A stretch of DNA of 64,000 nt from Unio delphinus (Eukaryota > Mollusca > Bivalvia > Unionida > Unionidae), in NCBI GenBank assembly GCA_029339505.1, contig JAQISU010000182.1, positions 1,294,501 through 1,358,500 of the forward strand, written 5' to 3'. The notes beneath the pieces are model-generated. The model saw only the letters and a list, made by a program, of their open reading frames with translations, made no database searches and was not told the DNA's origin. Positions 10,818-23,991 of the stretch are shown here, in pieces (position 1 is the stretch's first letter; each line of letters starts with the position of its first letter). The position numbers and the translations under genes are program-made.

Positions 10818-13008
10818 ATGTTTGTTGCTCTTTTCGGGTTTTCATTTGGTAATGCAAGCCAAAGTTACAATTTGAAGTGAAGCCAAAGTACAAATTAAAG
10901 TTTACGTCACCAAAAATTCCATTACTTGACAGATATTAATGTTTTGTTTCGGTTTATGGAAACCGTTTTAAAACATTTATTTACTGTGGTATATGACATT
11001 AACCTCATGTAATCTACAAATCCCTTTTATCAACATCTTATTGCCATAATTCTTTGTCAGTGTTGCAACATGGCTTGTTTAAAATCTTAAAAATATAATT
11101 TTTCGCCAGCAATTTTGTCTTCAGACCTTACTAAATCCACATAAAAACAATCAATATGTTTCATTTAATCATCAAAACTTTGGTTGTGAATACCAAATCC
11201 TTATAGCAGCAATAGAGAATTTACGTTTCACCACCAACCCTTTGACTTTAACAACATCAGCTTCTAAGCGATAGCAACACGTTATAATTTTTTACCTTCT
11301 AACTATTTCAGTTTCATGTTGTAACTGATCTTTGGAAAACTTTGCTGTGTCAACTTTGCAACAAGAATGACACAAATCTTAAATATGTTATATCCTATGT
11401 CATTGCGACATTAGTTTTGATATAAAATGCTTGTTATGTTATTTTGACTTTATACTTGAGTGTCTTTTACTCTTTATGGAACTTTCTCTCAAAAAATAAT
11501 TATGGATCGTCTTGAACAACTTGAGTAAATAAACTTTGGGCACTAACTTTCTCCATATCTGACACACTTTTCGACAAGCCTAATGGAAAACATGTAACAT
11601 GTTTGTATACAAAATCTGATGAGCAAAACACTTACCTATTTGTACTACTGCAACTTTATTATTATTATTATTAGTAGTAGTAGTAGTAGTATTTTTTGAT
11701 ATAAGAAGAGCAAATAAAACGCATTAATTTCGGTCAGATAGAAAGAGAGATCATGTCCGGTTCAGTGGCCTTAGTGTTTCAAGCTTCGCAACTGGCCGAG
11801 TCATACCAAAGATTCATAAAAATAGTACTAGTATATGCAGAGCTTGGCGCTCAGCATTAAGAGGTTACGGTTATGGCTGCTCGACGTCGTGTGAGGATAA
11901 TGTGACTCAGTGGGGCATGATGCTATATATATTATGCCCCAGTGCTTGAAATCATTATATAAAAAATTAAAATATAAAACTGCCACACTGCATACATATC
12001 AACGATATGACCAAAATTGTTCAAGCTACAGCTACGTTACAAATCTAACCCGCACGATCACACAATCTTAAAATCAGGAACTAAAAGCCAACGGAAAGAC
12101 CACGAAGGTTTTACAAGATGCCATAATGCTATCTTGATAGGAAGATATACAATATGTATTCATAGGATGTCAGTTAGGAACTAGACGCTAATATATCACT
12201 AAATCTGAGGTAACTATTTGCTCTATAGCATTTGTGGTTTTGCATTTTTCTCACCATAATTTTATTTCAACTAACACACCTTGTGTAATTATTAGAGACA
12301 GTCACTTTAGGTACGCAAATGAAACAGAAAGCGTTTTGTTTTCCTTTTGAGCTTGCAACAGGGACAGAAGTCTAAGTATCGTCTTTGTATCCGTTATTAT
12401 TAAGAAAACACCGTCAAAAATACGGTAAAATATCCGTTCAAGTTTATAGTCAGCATTCAGTTTGTTTTAGTATTGAAATAATACGAAGAAAGAAAGACAT
12501 TAACTGTCTGGAGAGGAATAAGGTTGGTGATACGTTAGATAATGCGTTATAAATTACCAAGTGTTTGTTATTCGCTTGACGATAAGGTTTTACGCTATAA
12601 ATTAATGGTTGCTTTCTGTTTGGTTGATGATAAGATAATGTGCTGTACAGTACTGGTTGCCATGTGTTTTGTGGTACATCAAATCAATTTGGCTTGTCAA
12701 GTTGTGAGGCATGAGTAGCAATCTTCTAACTGAATCGATGGCAGGAATCGAACTCGCAACCCTCTTGTAGCTAGTATATCACACTAACCACGTACTCACT
12801 GCGGTTATCATGAACTATTCGCTTTTGACAAATCAAACGATAGGTACAAGGGAGTAAAAGATTTTCCACAAAAGGGACTAATTTATACATTGCACAATAT
12901 ATAACATTCTTAGCATCATAAAGAACACGAAGAACAATAAAGCATTATATCTTCACCAAAGAAATTAATTAAAAACTTACCTTTCATTATGAAAAGAACG
13001 GACAGCAT
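10022..13008 (-). CDS. Secreted mucin-like short protein, copy 2 (two exons)
   Basis: Exon 1 is 13008-12981 and exon 2 is 10416-10022, with the same donor and acceptor positions as copy 1. Together they give 141 codons, so 140 residues. The signal peptide (MLSVLFIMKALQAQA) and hydrophobic tail (WIIFLVIHLVYMTIK) are nearly identical to copy 1, while the Thr/Ser/Pro-rich middle is 43 residues longer. Extra tandem units are visible: three copies of a KAASTVN(P/S)-type repeat and two of a TTxVPV-type repeat. All length changes are in multiples of three, suggesting selection on the frame. No known family was recognised; a surface or mucus glycoprotein is an inference from composition. Confidence 0.65.
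11755..12048 (+). mobile_element. SINE-A, duplicate of the 2.3 kb copy
   Basis: The same insertion carried by the segmental duplication, with shared mutations and a few private ones. Confidence 0.75.
12515..12818 (-). mobile_element. Third tRNA-derived SINE-like element (family C), duplicate 2
   Basis: The same element as at 3.1-3.4 kb, copied by the segmental duplication. It keeps the B-box-like GAGTTCGATTCCTG. Confidence 0.5.
12981..13008 (-). CDS. Mucin-like protein copy 2, exon 1 (signal peptide)
   Basis: 28 coding bases ending at a GTAAGT donor that is identical in both duplicates. The one-base overhang G joins CT of exon 2 to give Ala. Confidence 0.52.
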
Positions 13009-13429
13009 ACAGATTACACGTAACTGCAGCTGAAATAGATACGAAACTAACTGTAATGATTGAAGTAGTAAAGCTTGAGTATTTCAAAATGTATTAGTAT
13101 TATTAGTTGCATGGTTAACTCAGATTACTTGGCCCGTGTTCTTCACTTGTGAATACAAATAAATATACTTAATTTTTTGTGAGGTTTAATTTTTCGGCGT
13201 TCTGTTATTCTTTCTACGTTTGATGTGCAGATTAGTTTTCTTTTAAATCTCATTATTTCTTGGGTATTTTAATTTCTTTGGAATGGTATGTCTAGTGTTT
13301 GTGTTGACGTTCATCCCCAACCCCCAGTCCCCTGATGCGGGGCATGCATTGCATGTACATGGTCTTTTTTCTTCTATTCTCCCCATACAAACAGCCTGTC
13401 GTGCAATTGAATTGTCATCTTTTATTCCC

Positions 13430-13432
<3 letters not shown>

Positions 13433-13461
<29 letters not shown>

Positions 13462-13584
13462 TGTATGTATGTATGTATGTATGTATGTATGTATGTATGC
13501 ATGTATGTATGTATGTATGTATGTCTTTGTGTGTGTGTATGTTTGTCTGTTTATGTCTTTGTATGTGTATGTGTGTGTGTGTGA
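13433..13584. repeat. (ATGT)n microsatellite, duplicate of 4.0 kb array
   Basis: The same flanks as at 4020, but a shorter and simpler array. Confidence 0.97.
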
Positions 13585-14639
13585 ATATAAGAAAAATAGC
13601 TAAGATAAATAGTGATTGTCTACTTACCATTTCACTGTTTTGGTTTGTTCAATAATCGATGTGGTCAAAGTGTTGGTGAGAACGAAATTTTTGTTAAAAT
13701 GTGTATGCATGTCCTTGTTATATAGTATTGAATCTCGGTTGTCATGGTAATATCAAACGTTGAAGCGACTATGGTGCAAATTTGTATATTTTGCGTATTA
13801 CGACTTCATGCCAAAACAAATATTATTGGAAGGAGTATTGCGTATACATTTTTGCAGGACGAAAACACTTTGCTTAACTCTAAGGTGACACAATCTATTC
13901 ACCTTGATACACGTCTTGTTATCGCAACTCCCTGATTACATGCAGATACTTGCTGTAACGTGTGGAGGAAGTTTTAGAACATTCCCAAAATTTACCAAGA
14001 GCTCTGAAACAAACAGAAACAATGAAGGAAAATATATAAACAACGTCAGATAACAAAATTTACCTTGTCGTAAGGGCTTTATAAACTGAAATGTTTTTTT
14101 CTTTGTGTGAAAGGTACAATACGTTTCCTACATCAAACCCTATATTTTCAATAATTCATTGACCGTTAAGTCAAAAACATTTGTTAACTCTTTCGTATTA
14201 TACACAAAATTCACACAGTAATTGAGAAGGATGAAAACAAATCAACCATAACAGATTATGTGAATGTAATATTTTTGCTTAATTTCTTTTGTTTTGTTGT
14301 CATTGTATGCCCTCCCCAATCTTGTTGAATGGTCATACAATGCATCCATATTCCTAAATTTCATGAAAATGTAAAATTAAACTTTATGTTAATTTTTAAC
14401 TTAATAAAATAAGGACGTACTAAATAATGTCGAAATATACTATACAGATATGTGCAAATGTAAGTTGTCTAAGTATTCAAAGCGTTTATTTCTAAAGCAT
14501 TCAGTTACTCTTTCCTTTCTCTGTATCTGGCTTTGACTGCAGTAAAATATAATGACGGTAACAATACCTTATTAAAGCAGATCTTATAAACTTTGAACAA
14601 AATTAAATTTGTAAAGAGAAATGTTGATATTCTACGAGG

Positions 14640-14716
14640 TATGTATGTATGTATGTATGTATGTATGTATGTATGTATGTATGTATGTATGTATGTATGT
14701 ATGTATGTATGTATGT
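14640..14716. repeat. (ATGT)n at the right edge of the duplication
   Basis: About 19 pure units. Homology with copy 1 ends here. Confidence 0.97.
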
Positions 14717-15564
14717 TACGAAATGCCCGATATGGCATGGAGGATACACTATACTCCTCTAAGCTATATTTTAAACATTAATTTTGTCATATAATGTGTT
14801 TGTCGACGTTCTGTATTTCATGGATTATTTTTAAGCTCGTTACGCAATATCCGATATGGCGAAGAGGGTACACCATACTCCTCAACGTGAATTGTCCTAT
14901 ACAGCGAGTTGCACGCGCCGCGCGGATAATTCACGCGAATTACTTTTTTACAAGTACGGCCAACTAATATATAAGTACAGTGCAGGGTCTTTTTAAGACA
15001 CAGTGGACATTAGAGCAGACCTCTAAACGTTACCATTTGTCGGATTTTTAGAGCCAAAAAGTTGGGTGAGTTAAATACATTCCATTTTGGTTTCTTGTTT
15101 CAGGTGAATATTCAGTTTCGTAACAGCACGTTTATTTTATTATGTATTGTGTTATTTTATTATGTATTGTGTTAATTTATTTTTTATTATTTGGGAAACT
15201 GTCTATTTTTATATTCAGCTCGCCGGTCGTGTGAATAGATGTGTATTCAAGACCAATGTTGACCGGTGGAATGGAGACGGACAATGAATTACTGTCACAC
15301 CGGAGGAAAGTGTATTGTTAACACACGTGGTTTGTTTTATTGACTGCTTTATTTTGTAAAACACGAATAGCGTGTTCGTCAGTCAATAAAACCCTACGTT
15401 TGCTTTATTTTGTAAAACACGAATAGCGTGTTAAGTCAATTTGATAATATTATTGGGTTTTCATTGATTATATTTTGCGTGTGTGACACAAGTAGTATGT
15501 TGTCAATTAACCCTTATGATATTGATATCGTATCAATAGTCAATATCATGCTACGTTGGTAGTA

Positions 15565-15820
15565 TATGACGGGACATATATAATACAGTAGTGTATATCT
15601 ATAGGAATAATACAGTACTGTATAACTATAGAAAAATAGTACAGCAGTGTACAACCATAGATACAGTAGTGTATATCTATAGAAATAATACAGTAGTGTA
15701 TAACTATAGAAAAAAAGTACAGCAGTGTACAACCATAGATACAGTAGTGTATATCTATAGAAATAATACAGTAGTGTATAACTATAGAAAAATAGTACAG
15801 CAGTGTACAACCATAGATTC
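15565..15820. repeat. 78-bp tandem repeat (three copies) of about 26-bp subunits
   Basis: Subunits share cagtagtgtata/cagcagtgtaca and CTATAG palindromes. Long ORFs on both strands result from the period being divisible by three. Confidence 0.9.
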
Positions 15821-15843
15821 ATTTGTGTGTGTATCGTGTGCTC

Positions 15844-15975
<132 letters not shown>

Positions 15976-16082
15976 CTATCATGATTTTTTTTTTTTATAA
16001 TATAATTTGTATTTGAACAAACGTGTTTGTTATTTCTTCAAAACCCAACCTAATCTCAAAGGGTCGGCTCGACTACGTTACA

Positions 16083-16084
<2 letters not shown>

Positions 16085-16131
<47 letters not shown>
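16085..16131. repeat. (GT)n microsatellite
   Basis: Pure GT directly after the candidate LTR end. Confidence 0.97.
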
Positions 16132-16133
<2 letters not shown>

Positions 16134-16134
16134 A

Positions 16135-16578
16135 AGGCACAATGAGCAATATTTATAAATTGCAAGGTTGATATTTTTTTACATACACTCGCATCCAAGT
16201 TCTAGACCATAGCCTGTTACGACATTTTATGACATTTTAAGTCATTCAACATCCTTCAACACGTTGGAAAGTTTAGAATGTAGGCAGTGTACAACTTACT
16301 TAGGATTTCCTGGAATCGGGAATGATGAAAGTAGTGGAAGACATTTTCTCTTCTCATCTGTTCCAATCTGAATCCATTCTAAATCGACATAGTCTACGTT
16401 TTATTCTATAGCTACATTTTGCATCTCAAGAACGATAGTCAATCATCAACCATGTTTCTAACAACATGTCTGCGTGGAGAAACGTGAATCTATCTTTTTA
16501 ATGTTGCTATTTGCCTAGGTTCGAGTTATAGAATCATTATAAATGCTGACATAGTGTCATTAATATAGATAATGTAAG

Positions 16579-16635
<57 letters not shown>

Positions 16636-17340
16636 CTTTTTTTTATATAATGCCGTTAAAATCATTTGAACTTTATACTTTGTTAAACTTCTACACACAG
16701 GTATGGTCAAAGGGTACTTTCATCAATAAACTTAGTGAGTTTATTTAAACATAATTCGCTAAATAAGCCTTTTGATAAGGAACACAATAAATCGATAACC
16801 CAACCTTTCACGAAAGGATCTAACTTGAACTTAGTGTTGTCGGTATACTGAGTGATACGACAATTAAAAAAATGAATTTTATTGGGTACGTTTAAAAAAC
16901 TAGGCAACGTAATTAATGGAGATTAAATTGTTTACTTTGTATCCAGTGATTTCCAGAAAGACAAATCGTTTCCATTTGAGTTTAATTTTATTTGTAATCA
17001 GCGTACTGCAGTCTCTACGATTTGAGGATTGTCTACCATTTTTTAAGTCCGGGCCTGTTTTAATTGAAACTTACGCCGTTCAAGCTTTTGAGGCGCGCAA
17101 CTTCATTTACATCTTTGTCAAAGTCACAAGACCTGCTAAATGAAACTTATCTCAACATGAACACTTTAATCAAACATCTTAATCTTTGAATCAAACTGTT
17201 TACAATTTTTCAGAATAATTAATGGACGTTTTCGTAACACATAATGCACTCCCAAGATGGGAAGGGTGAAGTCAGTTAACGATAACAGTTACTGTAAACG
17301 TAAATGTTCTAATTTTTGTCACACTATTTATTTACATCAG
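16135..17340. other. Gene-free stretch
   Basis: Apart from the (TC)n run, only short frames without splice signals or protein-like patterns. Confidence 0.6.
16577..16632. repeat. (TC)n microsatellite
   Basis: About 28 units of TC. Confidence 0.97.
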
Positions 17341-17341
17341 T

Positions 17342-17676
17342 GACCACTCTGTTAGCCCAGTGGTTAGATCGTCTGCCCCGGATGCGTGACGGTGTGGGTT
17401 CAAACCCCAGCCGAGTCATACCATAAGCTTCTAAAAAAGGTACTAACAGCTGCCTTGCCAGGCGCTCTGTATTAAGAGGCTAATGTTAGGAGTGGTTGGC
17501 CCGGTGTCATGATAATGTGACTGGTTGGGGCATCCTGCGACATGAATGTGGCTTGATGCCACAGTGCTAGACAATTTTTTGAATTGCCACACTGCAGACA
17601 TCGTAGCAATATGACTGAACAATCGTTAAAGCTACGTTAAAAATCGAAATCACACACACACACACACACACACACG
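17342..17676 (+). mobile_element. SINE-A, nearly complete, (CA)n tail
   Basis: tRNA-like head with AGCCCAGTGGTTAGATCG (A box) and GGGTTCAAACC (B box), then cgagtcatacc and the standard body, ending agctacgttaaaaatcg plus (CA)n. Confidence 0.85.
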
Positions 17677-18216
17677 ATTTACGTCAATGAGAAATCCACC
17701 GGAGACTGTATAGTAACCGATGGAACGCATTGAGAGAGAGAGAGAGAGAGATGTTTTGTATATTCAGAATGTGGGGCTCTGTGCCCTGTTAATGTACAGA
17801 AAAGAAGACGAAAAAGAAATTAGTCTCTTTCTGATTTTGGTGTGCCAGACTGCCGATTATGTTGCTTGTAAAATTTGAAGAAGCTAATACAATATTGAAA
17901 AAGTAATCGAACCAATGAAATATGAAAAAACGACTTAGAAATTTTTACTCCCGTTATAATGTCTTAAAAATAGAAGTTCATTCATTTTGTTACTTTGGGG
18001 TATGTTAATGAGAGTTGCAGTTTTTATTTGAGCATTAAGCATTTATTAATTGGTAATATAAATCGAGACTTTCAAGGAAGCGTCATTATTCCAGTCATTA
18101 TGTTGAAAGATTTCGATCAATTTATTTAACGGAGGAATGTTTCATTATTTCTAGACGTATCTCTTATTGCACCAAAACTAGTTTGTGTCGTTTTTGATCG
18201 AATGAAGGAATTTCTT

Positions 18217-18442
18217 CGTTGTTGTAGTTTTGGGTTTTAAACCATTTTTCAAGGCGTGATAAGCTATTGATGGCAGCTAGAATAACCGCTGGCGAAAGAA
18301 CCATGGAAACCCACGATCAGAGACACTGACCCACCGGAAGCTACTTGCAAGCTTTCTCACGTACTAACGTACTTTTAACTCAGACCCATACAGACAGAGG
18401 TGAGATGGCAGTGTTCCTTCAAGGCGAACGCTTCAGAACACC
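18217..18442 (-). mobile_element. SINE-B, reverse orientation, diverged
   Basis: Read on the minus strand it has the body (gtgggtcagtgtctctgatc) and the taaaacccaaaactacaac-type tail. The head is eroded. Confidence 0.65.
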
Positions 18443-18751
18443 CGGCTGTCAATGGTTCCTAAATATATTTGCTAAAGAATTATTTGATATTCTAGATCCT
18501 TTGGTATACTCCAACCTGTAAGTACAAGGAATTAATGAGAGCACACACACTGTGTTTCATAAACCTGTTTTCTTATTATAAACGTTATATGGGTTGGAAA
18601 CTAAAGAAAAAAAGTGTTTCTAAATATTGTATCCTAAATGCAGATGTACTTTATATTGAGATGGCCATCACGGAAGTTATCCCTGTAGTTATGGGATATT
18701 TTCCATATTAGAGAGTGTTGAATGGAGCAGATCAAACAAGAGGACAAGAAT

Positions 18752-19110
18752 CTTCAAACCGCAACATAGCTGCCACTAATTTTGATAATAGTATATTTAC
18801 TTAACTGTTGTTTCACTAGTTTCAAATGTTTCTTACATATATGGACAGCACGAATAACTGGAAGTAATTGGAAAACATTACCCTCATGCAGCAAACCCGA
18901 TTTAATACTTGCCTTCGACGAGTCAGTGAACAGTCTAGTCTCATCTGGATCATGAACGATGTTGAGGGCTACCATCAGACCATCAGTGTTGTTGCAGGTT
19001 ACCAGATCATCTTCTATGAAGAATGATGGGAATAGGTCCTTTTGACGGTCACATCACATGAAAACCCTGACATCACCTATCAGGAGATTTCACTGCCGTA
19101 GTCTGGAGCC
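18752..19110 (-). pseudogene. Broken transposon-derived ORF
   Basis: The minus-strand frame carries DPDETRLFTDSSKASIKS followed by LLHEGN. This resembles a DPxEWRLFIDSSKxSLKxVLLHNGN block I know from a widespread, uncharacterised mobile-element protein of marine invertebrates. Upstream in the same frame lie RQKDLFPSFF and VTCNNTDGLMVAL, also like that family. A stop interrupts the upstream part and the downstream homology decays after about 60 residues. It is surely non-functional; the exact transposon superfamily is not known to me. Confidence 0.55.
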
Positions 19111-19942
19111 CAACAGTTTGCCTAACTCCAGGTACGAATGCATAATAAGATCATTCAGTAAACCTTGTGTTATGAAGTGCGGTTCAGAGGAGGTAGATAG
19201 GAAACATAATTGGGTAATGTGTCATTGACGGTTCAGGACTAGAAGTTTCTTCCTCATCCATTTTCTCGTTTGACTCAATGAAAATAGTTATGTTGGATCG
19301 GAAACCGGCAGTCGTTCTCCGTGCGGTACCGGGCGTATAGTTAGTACAATGTTTGGATAATGCACAGTACTTAAAAGCATGTCCAATCCAAACCAAGTCG
19401 TAGATGTATTCATAAGTCTACTTAAAGGTATATTTAGTCATTTAGCATCATTTTCGTTCTCGGTGACCCAGTGTGACTGCATTTATTTCAAAAGGAGTTT
19501 GGCCGTAGATCAGATGTCTTGACCAAAAGCCGTGTTCGATTATTTGTCAACATATACCAATATGATCATACACAATTGTAATAAAAATATATTTTGCAAT
19601 CATTTTCTCATTGAGTCATATATTTTCCCTCTGCTTTACCGTGTATTTTGTCAATAAATTCCAATCACGTAGTTTTGTTTCTTTCAAAACCTGTCTCGTT
19701 TGTGGTTTTCCTCTTCTGATAACAGTCTTTTGTTTTAATCACCACTGTGTATCTACCGCGAAGGCTGAGGAATTATTCTTCCTTATCTGAAACAGTTATT
19801 GTTCTCGGTTGTTGTTTTTTGTTGTTGTTGGATTGATTAATACCCATGGCATATTTATGATTTTTGAAAATTGTCATACCCATAAATTCAAGTAATATTT
19901 GTGTATATTGATTATTTTTGCTTGATTCTCTACGAATCTGCG

Positions 19943-20277
19943 TATGTATGTATGTATGTATGTATGTATGTATGTATGTATGTATGTATGTATGTATGTA
20001 TGTATGTATGTATGTATGTATGTATGTATGTATGTATGTATGTATGTATGTATGTATGTATGTATGTATGTATGTATGTATGTATGTATGTATGTATGTA
20101 TGTATGTATGTATGTATGTATGTATGTATGTATGTATGTATGTATGTATGTATGTATGTATGTATGTATGTATGTATGTATGTATGTATGTATGTATGTA
20201 TGTATGTATGTATGTATGTATGTATGTATGTATGTATGTATGTATGTATGTATGTATGTATGTATGTATGTATGTAG
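19943..20277. repeat. (ATGT)n array, 335 bp
   Basis: About 83 nearly perfect ATGT units. The Met-Tyr-Val-Cys reading frames over it are artefacts. Confidence 0.99.
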
Positions 20278-20279
20278 AT

Positions 20280-22130
20280 ATGTATTTAGTTATTTAACAG
20301 CTAATTAGTGGATAGCTATCAATTTCATTCAATATTCGCTTGCAAACAGTCATTACTTACGAATCTAGACAGAACTGAGACAACATGCATCTAATACGGA
20401 TTCGCTTGCAAACCTGGACATTTACTACAGATATCTCACCTCCTATCTTTTTGAATCACAAATCGACAAATAACATCGAGTTTGATTTACGTACGCTCCA
20501 TGGATATTCATACGTTATGGACACTAGAGACATAAAGCTTGCTCAGATTGAAAGAATTATTAAGGTGATCAACATAGTATATCTGGGAAAATAAACTATT
20601 GAAGACAGTGGGTTTTGGTTACATGTTAATGTAGTATTGGTAGGTTAAAGAAACATATTACCTAAACCATACAATACGTTATACCTTTGACTTTGTTTTT
20701 CATTACTTTATTATCTTAGGGTTCAATTTTTGTCTAGACATTTTGAAGATGATTGTATATTATTTCTTGATGAAAGTTTCACCTATCCAGGTTAATATTT
20801 TGAATAGAACATTTTGCAAATTACCATAATGACTATCTGAAATATATAGAGTATATTTGTGTACATACAGTTATGAGTACGAAAGGGAATTAACATGATT
20901 AAACATGGTTGAAGAACAATGCATACATATTCATGGAGGATACGCTGTTTTTAACAAGTTTATCGTATGGTATTTGGGAAAGTCCAGATCTGAGAGATCT
21001 AGCAATGCTATAAAACTTAATGTAATAAACCTTACGACTAACGATATGCGTCATATTGTCAGTGGTTAATAGATCAGGTTTGAGCGGCAAGACGTCCTCT
21101 GCTAAGTTGAACCTGTCGAAAAACGACAATACTGAAAGGTTCTTTCATATGTGTTATTCAAAGAATAGTTCGGAAAATAATGACGATTTGACATAATGTA
21201 ACAACAACAAAAAAATGAATATGACGCAGTAAAAATTAATACAAGTACTGACTATGTTCATATTTATAGTTGCGTTGCACGGATGTAAGACTTTTTATAT
21301 ATGTTCGTTGCACTCGTCTTTCATTATGCAAAGAAAACATTGGTCTGTACAGAAACGTCAGTCAAATAGGCTTCAACGTTTATATTTTATGACGAAGATT
21401 GCATTAGCTATTTAGATTTAATAAGATGGAGATAGTTAATGTTGGTCGTCTGTTTTCTCTTTCACAAGGTCTGAACAAAGAAGGCGACCAGATTTTTCTT
21501 TCTCCATGAAATGTGATCAAAAATGGTAGTTAATAATTGTTTAAAGTTTATTTAGTAGATTACGCTGTCCAATCCGTACAAAATCATTAACTTTATATAT
21601 TTTCACTTTGATTTTAAATGAAAATATATTAAGTGTCGTTATTTCAAAATAAATAATAGACTCCTCCATTTGTGATTTGCTTCCCTTCTACTAGATTGTG
21701 TTGAGATACATTTTGACTTCTTCTGATTAGATGAAGCCAGCATTTGTACCATTTACAATTTGTCTGGAAACACTATTGTTAAATATAACTTGGTATTGAT
21801 AAACTATGAATAGATCAAACGAATATATACTCCTTACAATGCTGTTACAAACTTCATACCAATAACTGGTTTGATGCCATGATTATCTAAAGACTCCGTC
21901 TGATTAAAATCCTAAGTCAAGATCTGACAGCTCACCGCTTAGGAGTCATATTATTGTGCCTATGTTATCACAATAATAGTTATTTGTTATAAGTCAATCA
22001 GACAAAGTATTCTATCTTCACATTTAGGATGCTGAACATTATAACTGAAAAGCATAAATATGCGTCGAACGATTTAGTTCACTTTATGATTTCTGAAAGC
22101 TGCATTTTTATTGGCTAATTTATAGGTCAC
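20280..22130. other. Gene-free stretch
   Basis: AT-rich and unique-looking; no tandem repeats, SINE or convincing ORF. Confidence 0.6.
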
Positions 22131-22136
22131 GAAGAA

Positions 22137-22397
22137 GGCCCCGAGTGACCGAGTGGTCTAAAGCGCTCTCCGTTACGGATGACTGCCATCTCACCTCTGT
22201 CTGCGTGGGTTCCAGTCTCGGATTCGGCTAATATGGGTATGTGAGAAAACTTGCCAGTAGCTTCTCGTGGGTCGGTGGTTCTTTCTGGGGTTTTCCCTGG
22301 TTCTTGCTCCACCATTAATAGTGGCCGCCATGTAGAGCTTAGATTGTGTTGAAAAATGGCGTTAAACCCTACAACAACAACAACAACAAAACAACAA
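22137..22397 (+). mobile_element. SINE-B, full length
   Basis: Head GGCCCCGAGTGACCGAGTGG, B-box-like GGGTTCCAGTC, shared body, tail ggcgttaaaccctac with (CAA)n. It is very similar to the copy at 47.8 kb. Confidence 0.88.
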
Positions 22398-22828
22398 AGG
22401 TCGCGAGAACATAATCCATAGATGCTCGCTGTCCCATAAACTTCAGAGAGCATAGCGAAGATCTGGTTGTTTTAATTAGATCGCTTCGATCTCGAAGGAC
22501 GAATAACATCAGTTTTTCCCAACACGAGTGCCGTCAATATTGAATTAACTTCAAATATTGAAGTACATTTTAAAACGAACAAGAAATCAATAATGTGTCT
22601 CACAAGTAAAGTTTGATCAATCTGCACAGTCTATGTATGTCTCTTATAATACTTTGGAACCTTTTATGTTGGTTAGTGAGAGAGACAGAATTAGTGAGTT
22701 CGTTAAACGTTGCCCTTCCAAAGCATTCCGAATGGATTTCAACCTTAAAAAAGAAATCAAATACTCCATTACACTATTGATGGGAGTCGTACAATTGACA
22801 GGCGTTATTAGCGATAGTTAAATCTCTG

Positions 22829-23134
22829 TTACGTTATTTTTCAGTCATATCGCTACGATGTCTGCATTGAGGCAGTTTATAGTGATGTCTAGCACTGAGA
22901 CATCATTCCGCAGACATGTAGCATGATGTCTCACCCAGTCACATTATCCTGACACCAGGCCGACCAGTCACATTATCCTGACACCAGGCCGACCAGTCCT
23001 CTTAATGCTGAGCGTCGAGCGAGGCAGCTGTTAGTACCATTTTTGTAAGTCTTTGGTATGACTCAGCCGGGGATCGAACCGACGACCTCCCGCTTCCGGG
23101 GCGGACGCTCTAACCACTAGGCCACCGGAGCGGT
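22829..23134 (-). mobile_element. SINE-A, nearly complete, reverse
   Basis: The minus strand starts at the head ccgctccggtggcctagtgg (A box), B-box GGTTCGATCCC, cgagtcatacc, and ends with the tail. A 30-bp stretch around cacattatcctgacaccagg is tandemly duplicated inside the body. Confidence 0.9.
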
Positions 23135-23705
23135 TATAAGTGGTACTATTGTTAAGTCATTATCCAGTGTTGCTATATTTGACGCTACAGATGATAGTCG
23201 TATAAACCGAATCGCGTTAAAAGCAAAAGCTGTGTTTATTTCGTTACAAACATACTTCGTGTTAGCGATAAAAGCAGCGAGAAAATCGACCAGCATTGTA
23301 ATCATTACCTATGATTAATGTATTATACGTTACCCCTCTCGATTACACAGTCCATCTGAGTCCTTACAATGCGTCATCCTGCAATGCAACACTCTTGTAC
23401 ACTTTTATCAGCCACAAAGTTGACGTATATTATTAGCGATAGGTATGACGAAGTCATTGTAGTGTGCTTCATTCTGTTACTCTGTTTCATACAACTATCC
23501 CCACCCTCTTATCAGAAATATCCATGGTTACGTCATTATACAATGCTCTTCTATTTCGCCCTTTCTATGAGAGACAAACACTGATATGTGTTTAAGAGAT
23601 ACAATAGCTATGGTTACGTCATTACTCAATACTTCACCGTGTTCTATGCTATTTAGGCGAGTCTTAAAACTGACACTCGTTGTGCGCGAGATCACTTTAT
23701 TTAGA

Positions 23706-23991
23706 TGTGTGTGTGTGTGTGTGTGTGTGTGTGATTAGGAACGTGGCTTTAAAAAAAAATTCAGTCATATCTTTACGATGTCTGCAGTAAGACTGTTTAT
23801 AGGTATCATGCCGCAGACATGTCTCATGAATATCCTGACACCAGCATCACCAGCCCTAACACTAAGCTCTTAATGCCGAGAGTAAGCGAGGCAGCCTTAA
23901 GTAACAATTGTGTATGTCTTTGGTATGACTCGGCCGTAGATCGAACCCACGACCTCCCCGCGACACTCTGACCACTAGACCACCGGATAGG
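23706..23991 (-). mobile_element. SINE-A, reverse, internally deleted
   Basis: The head is near 23990 and the tail merges into a (GT)n run at 23706-23732. The body lacks part of the tgatgtcccacccagtcaca segment. Confidence 0.82.

Larger units (their letters stand above)
9000..14716. repeat. Segmental duplication, copy 2
   Basis: The direct-orientation copy of 1-5390, offset by about 9.0 kb at the left and 9.3 kb at the right. Most of the offset change comes from the 30-bp array at 9093-9443. Gene structure, SINEs and microsatellite positions are shared, so those insertions predate the duplication. Confidence 0.9.

Noticed and set aside
19901..20308. Long Met-Tyr-Val-Cys frames and their His-Thr-Tyr-Ile reverse frames here and at 4.0, 13.4, 27.5 and 49 kb
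   Set aside because: Translations of (ATGT)n; a tetranucleotide repeat is open in several frames by its composition.
22137..22220. Possible genuine tRNA genes at SINE heads (also 7.47, 17.34, 23.1, 34.8, 44.8 and 47.8 kb)
   Set aside because: A- and B-box-like motifs are present, but the acceptor stem is not closed and each is followed by a shared SINE body and tail.
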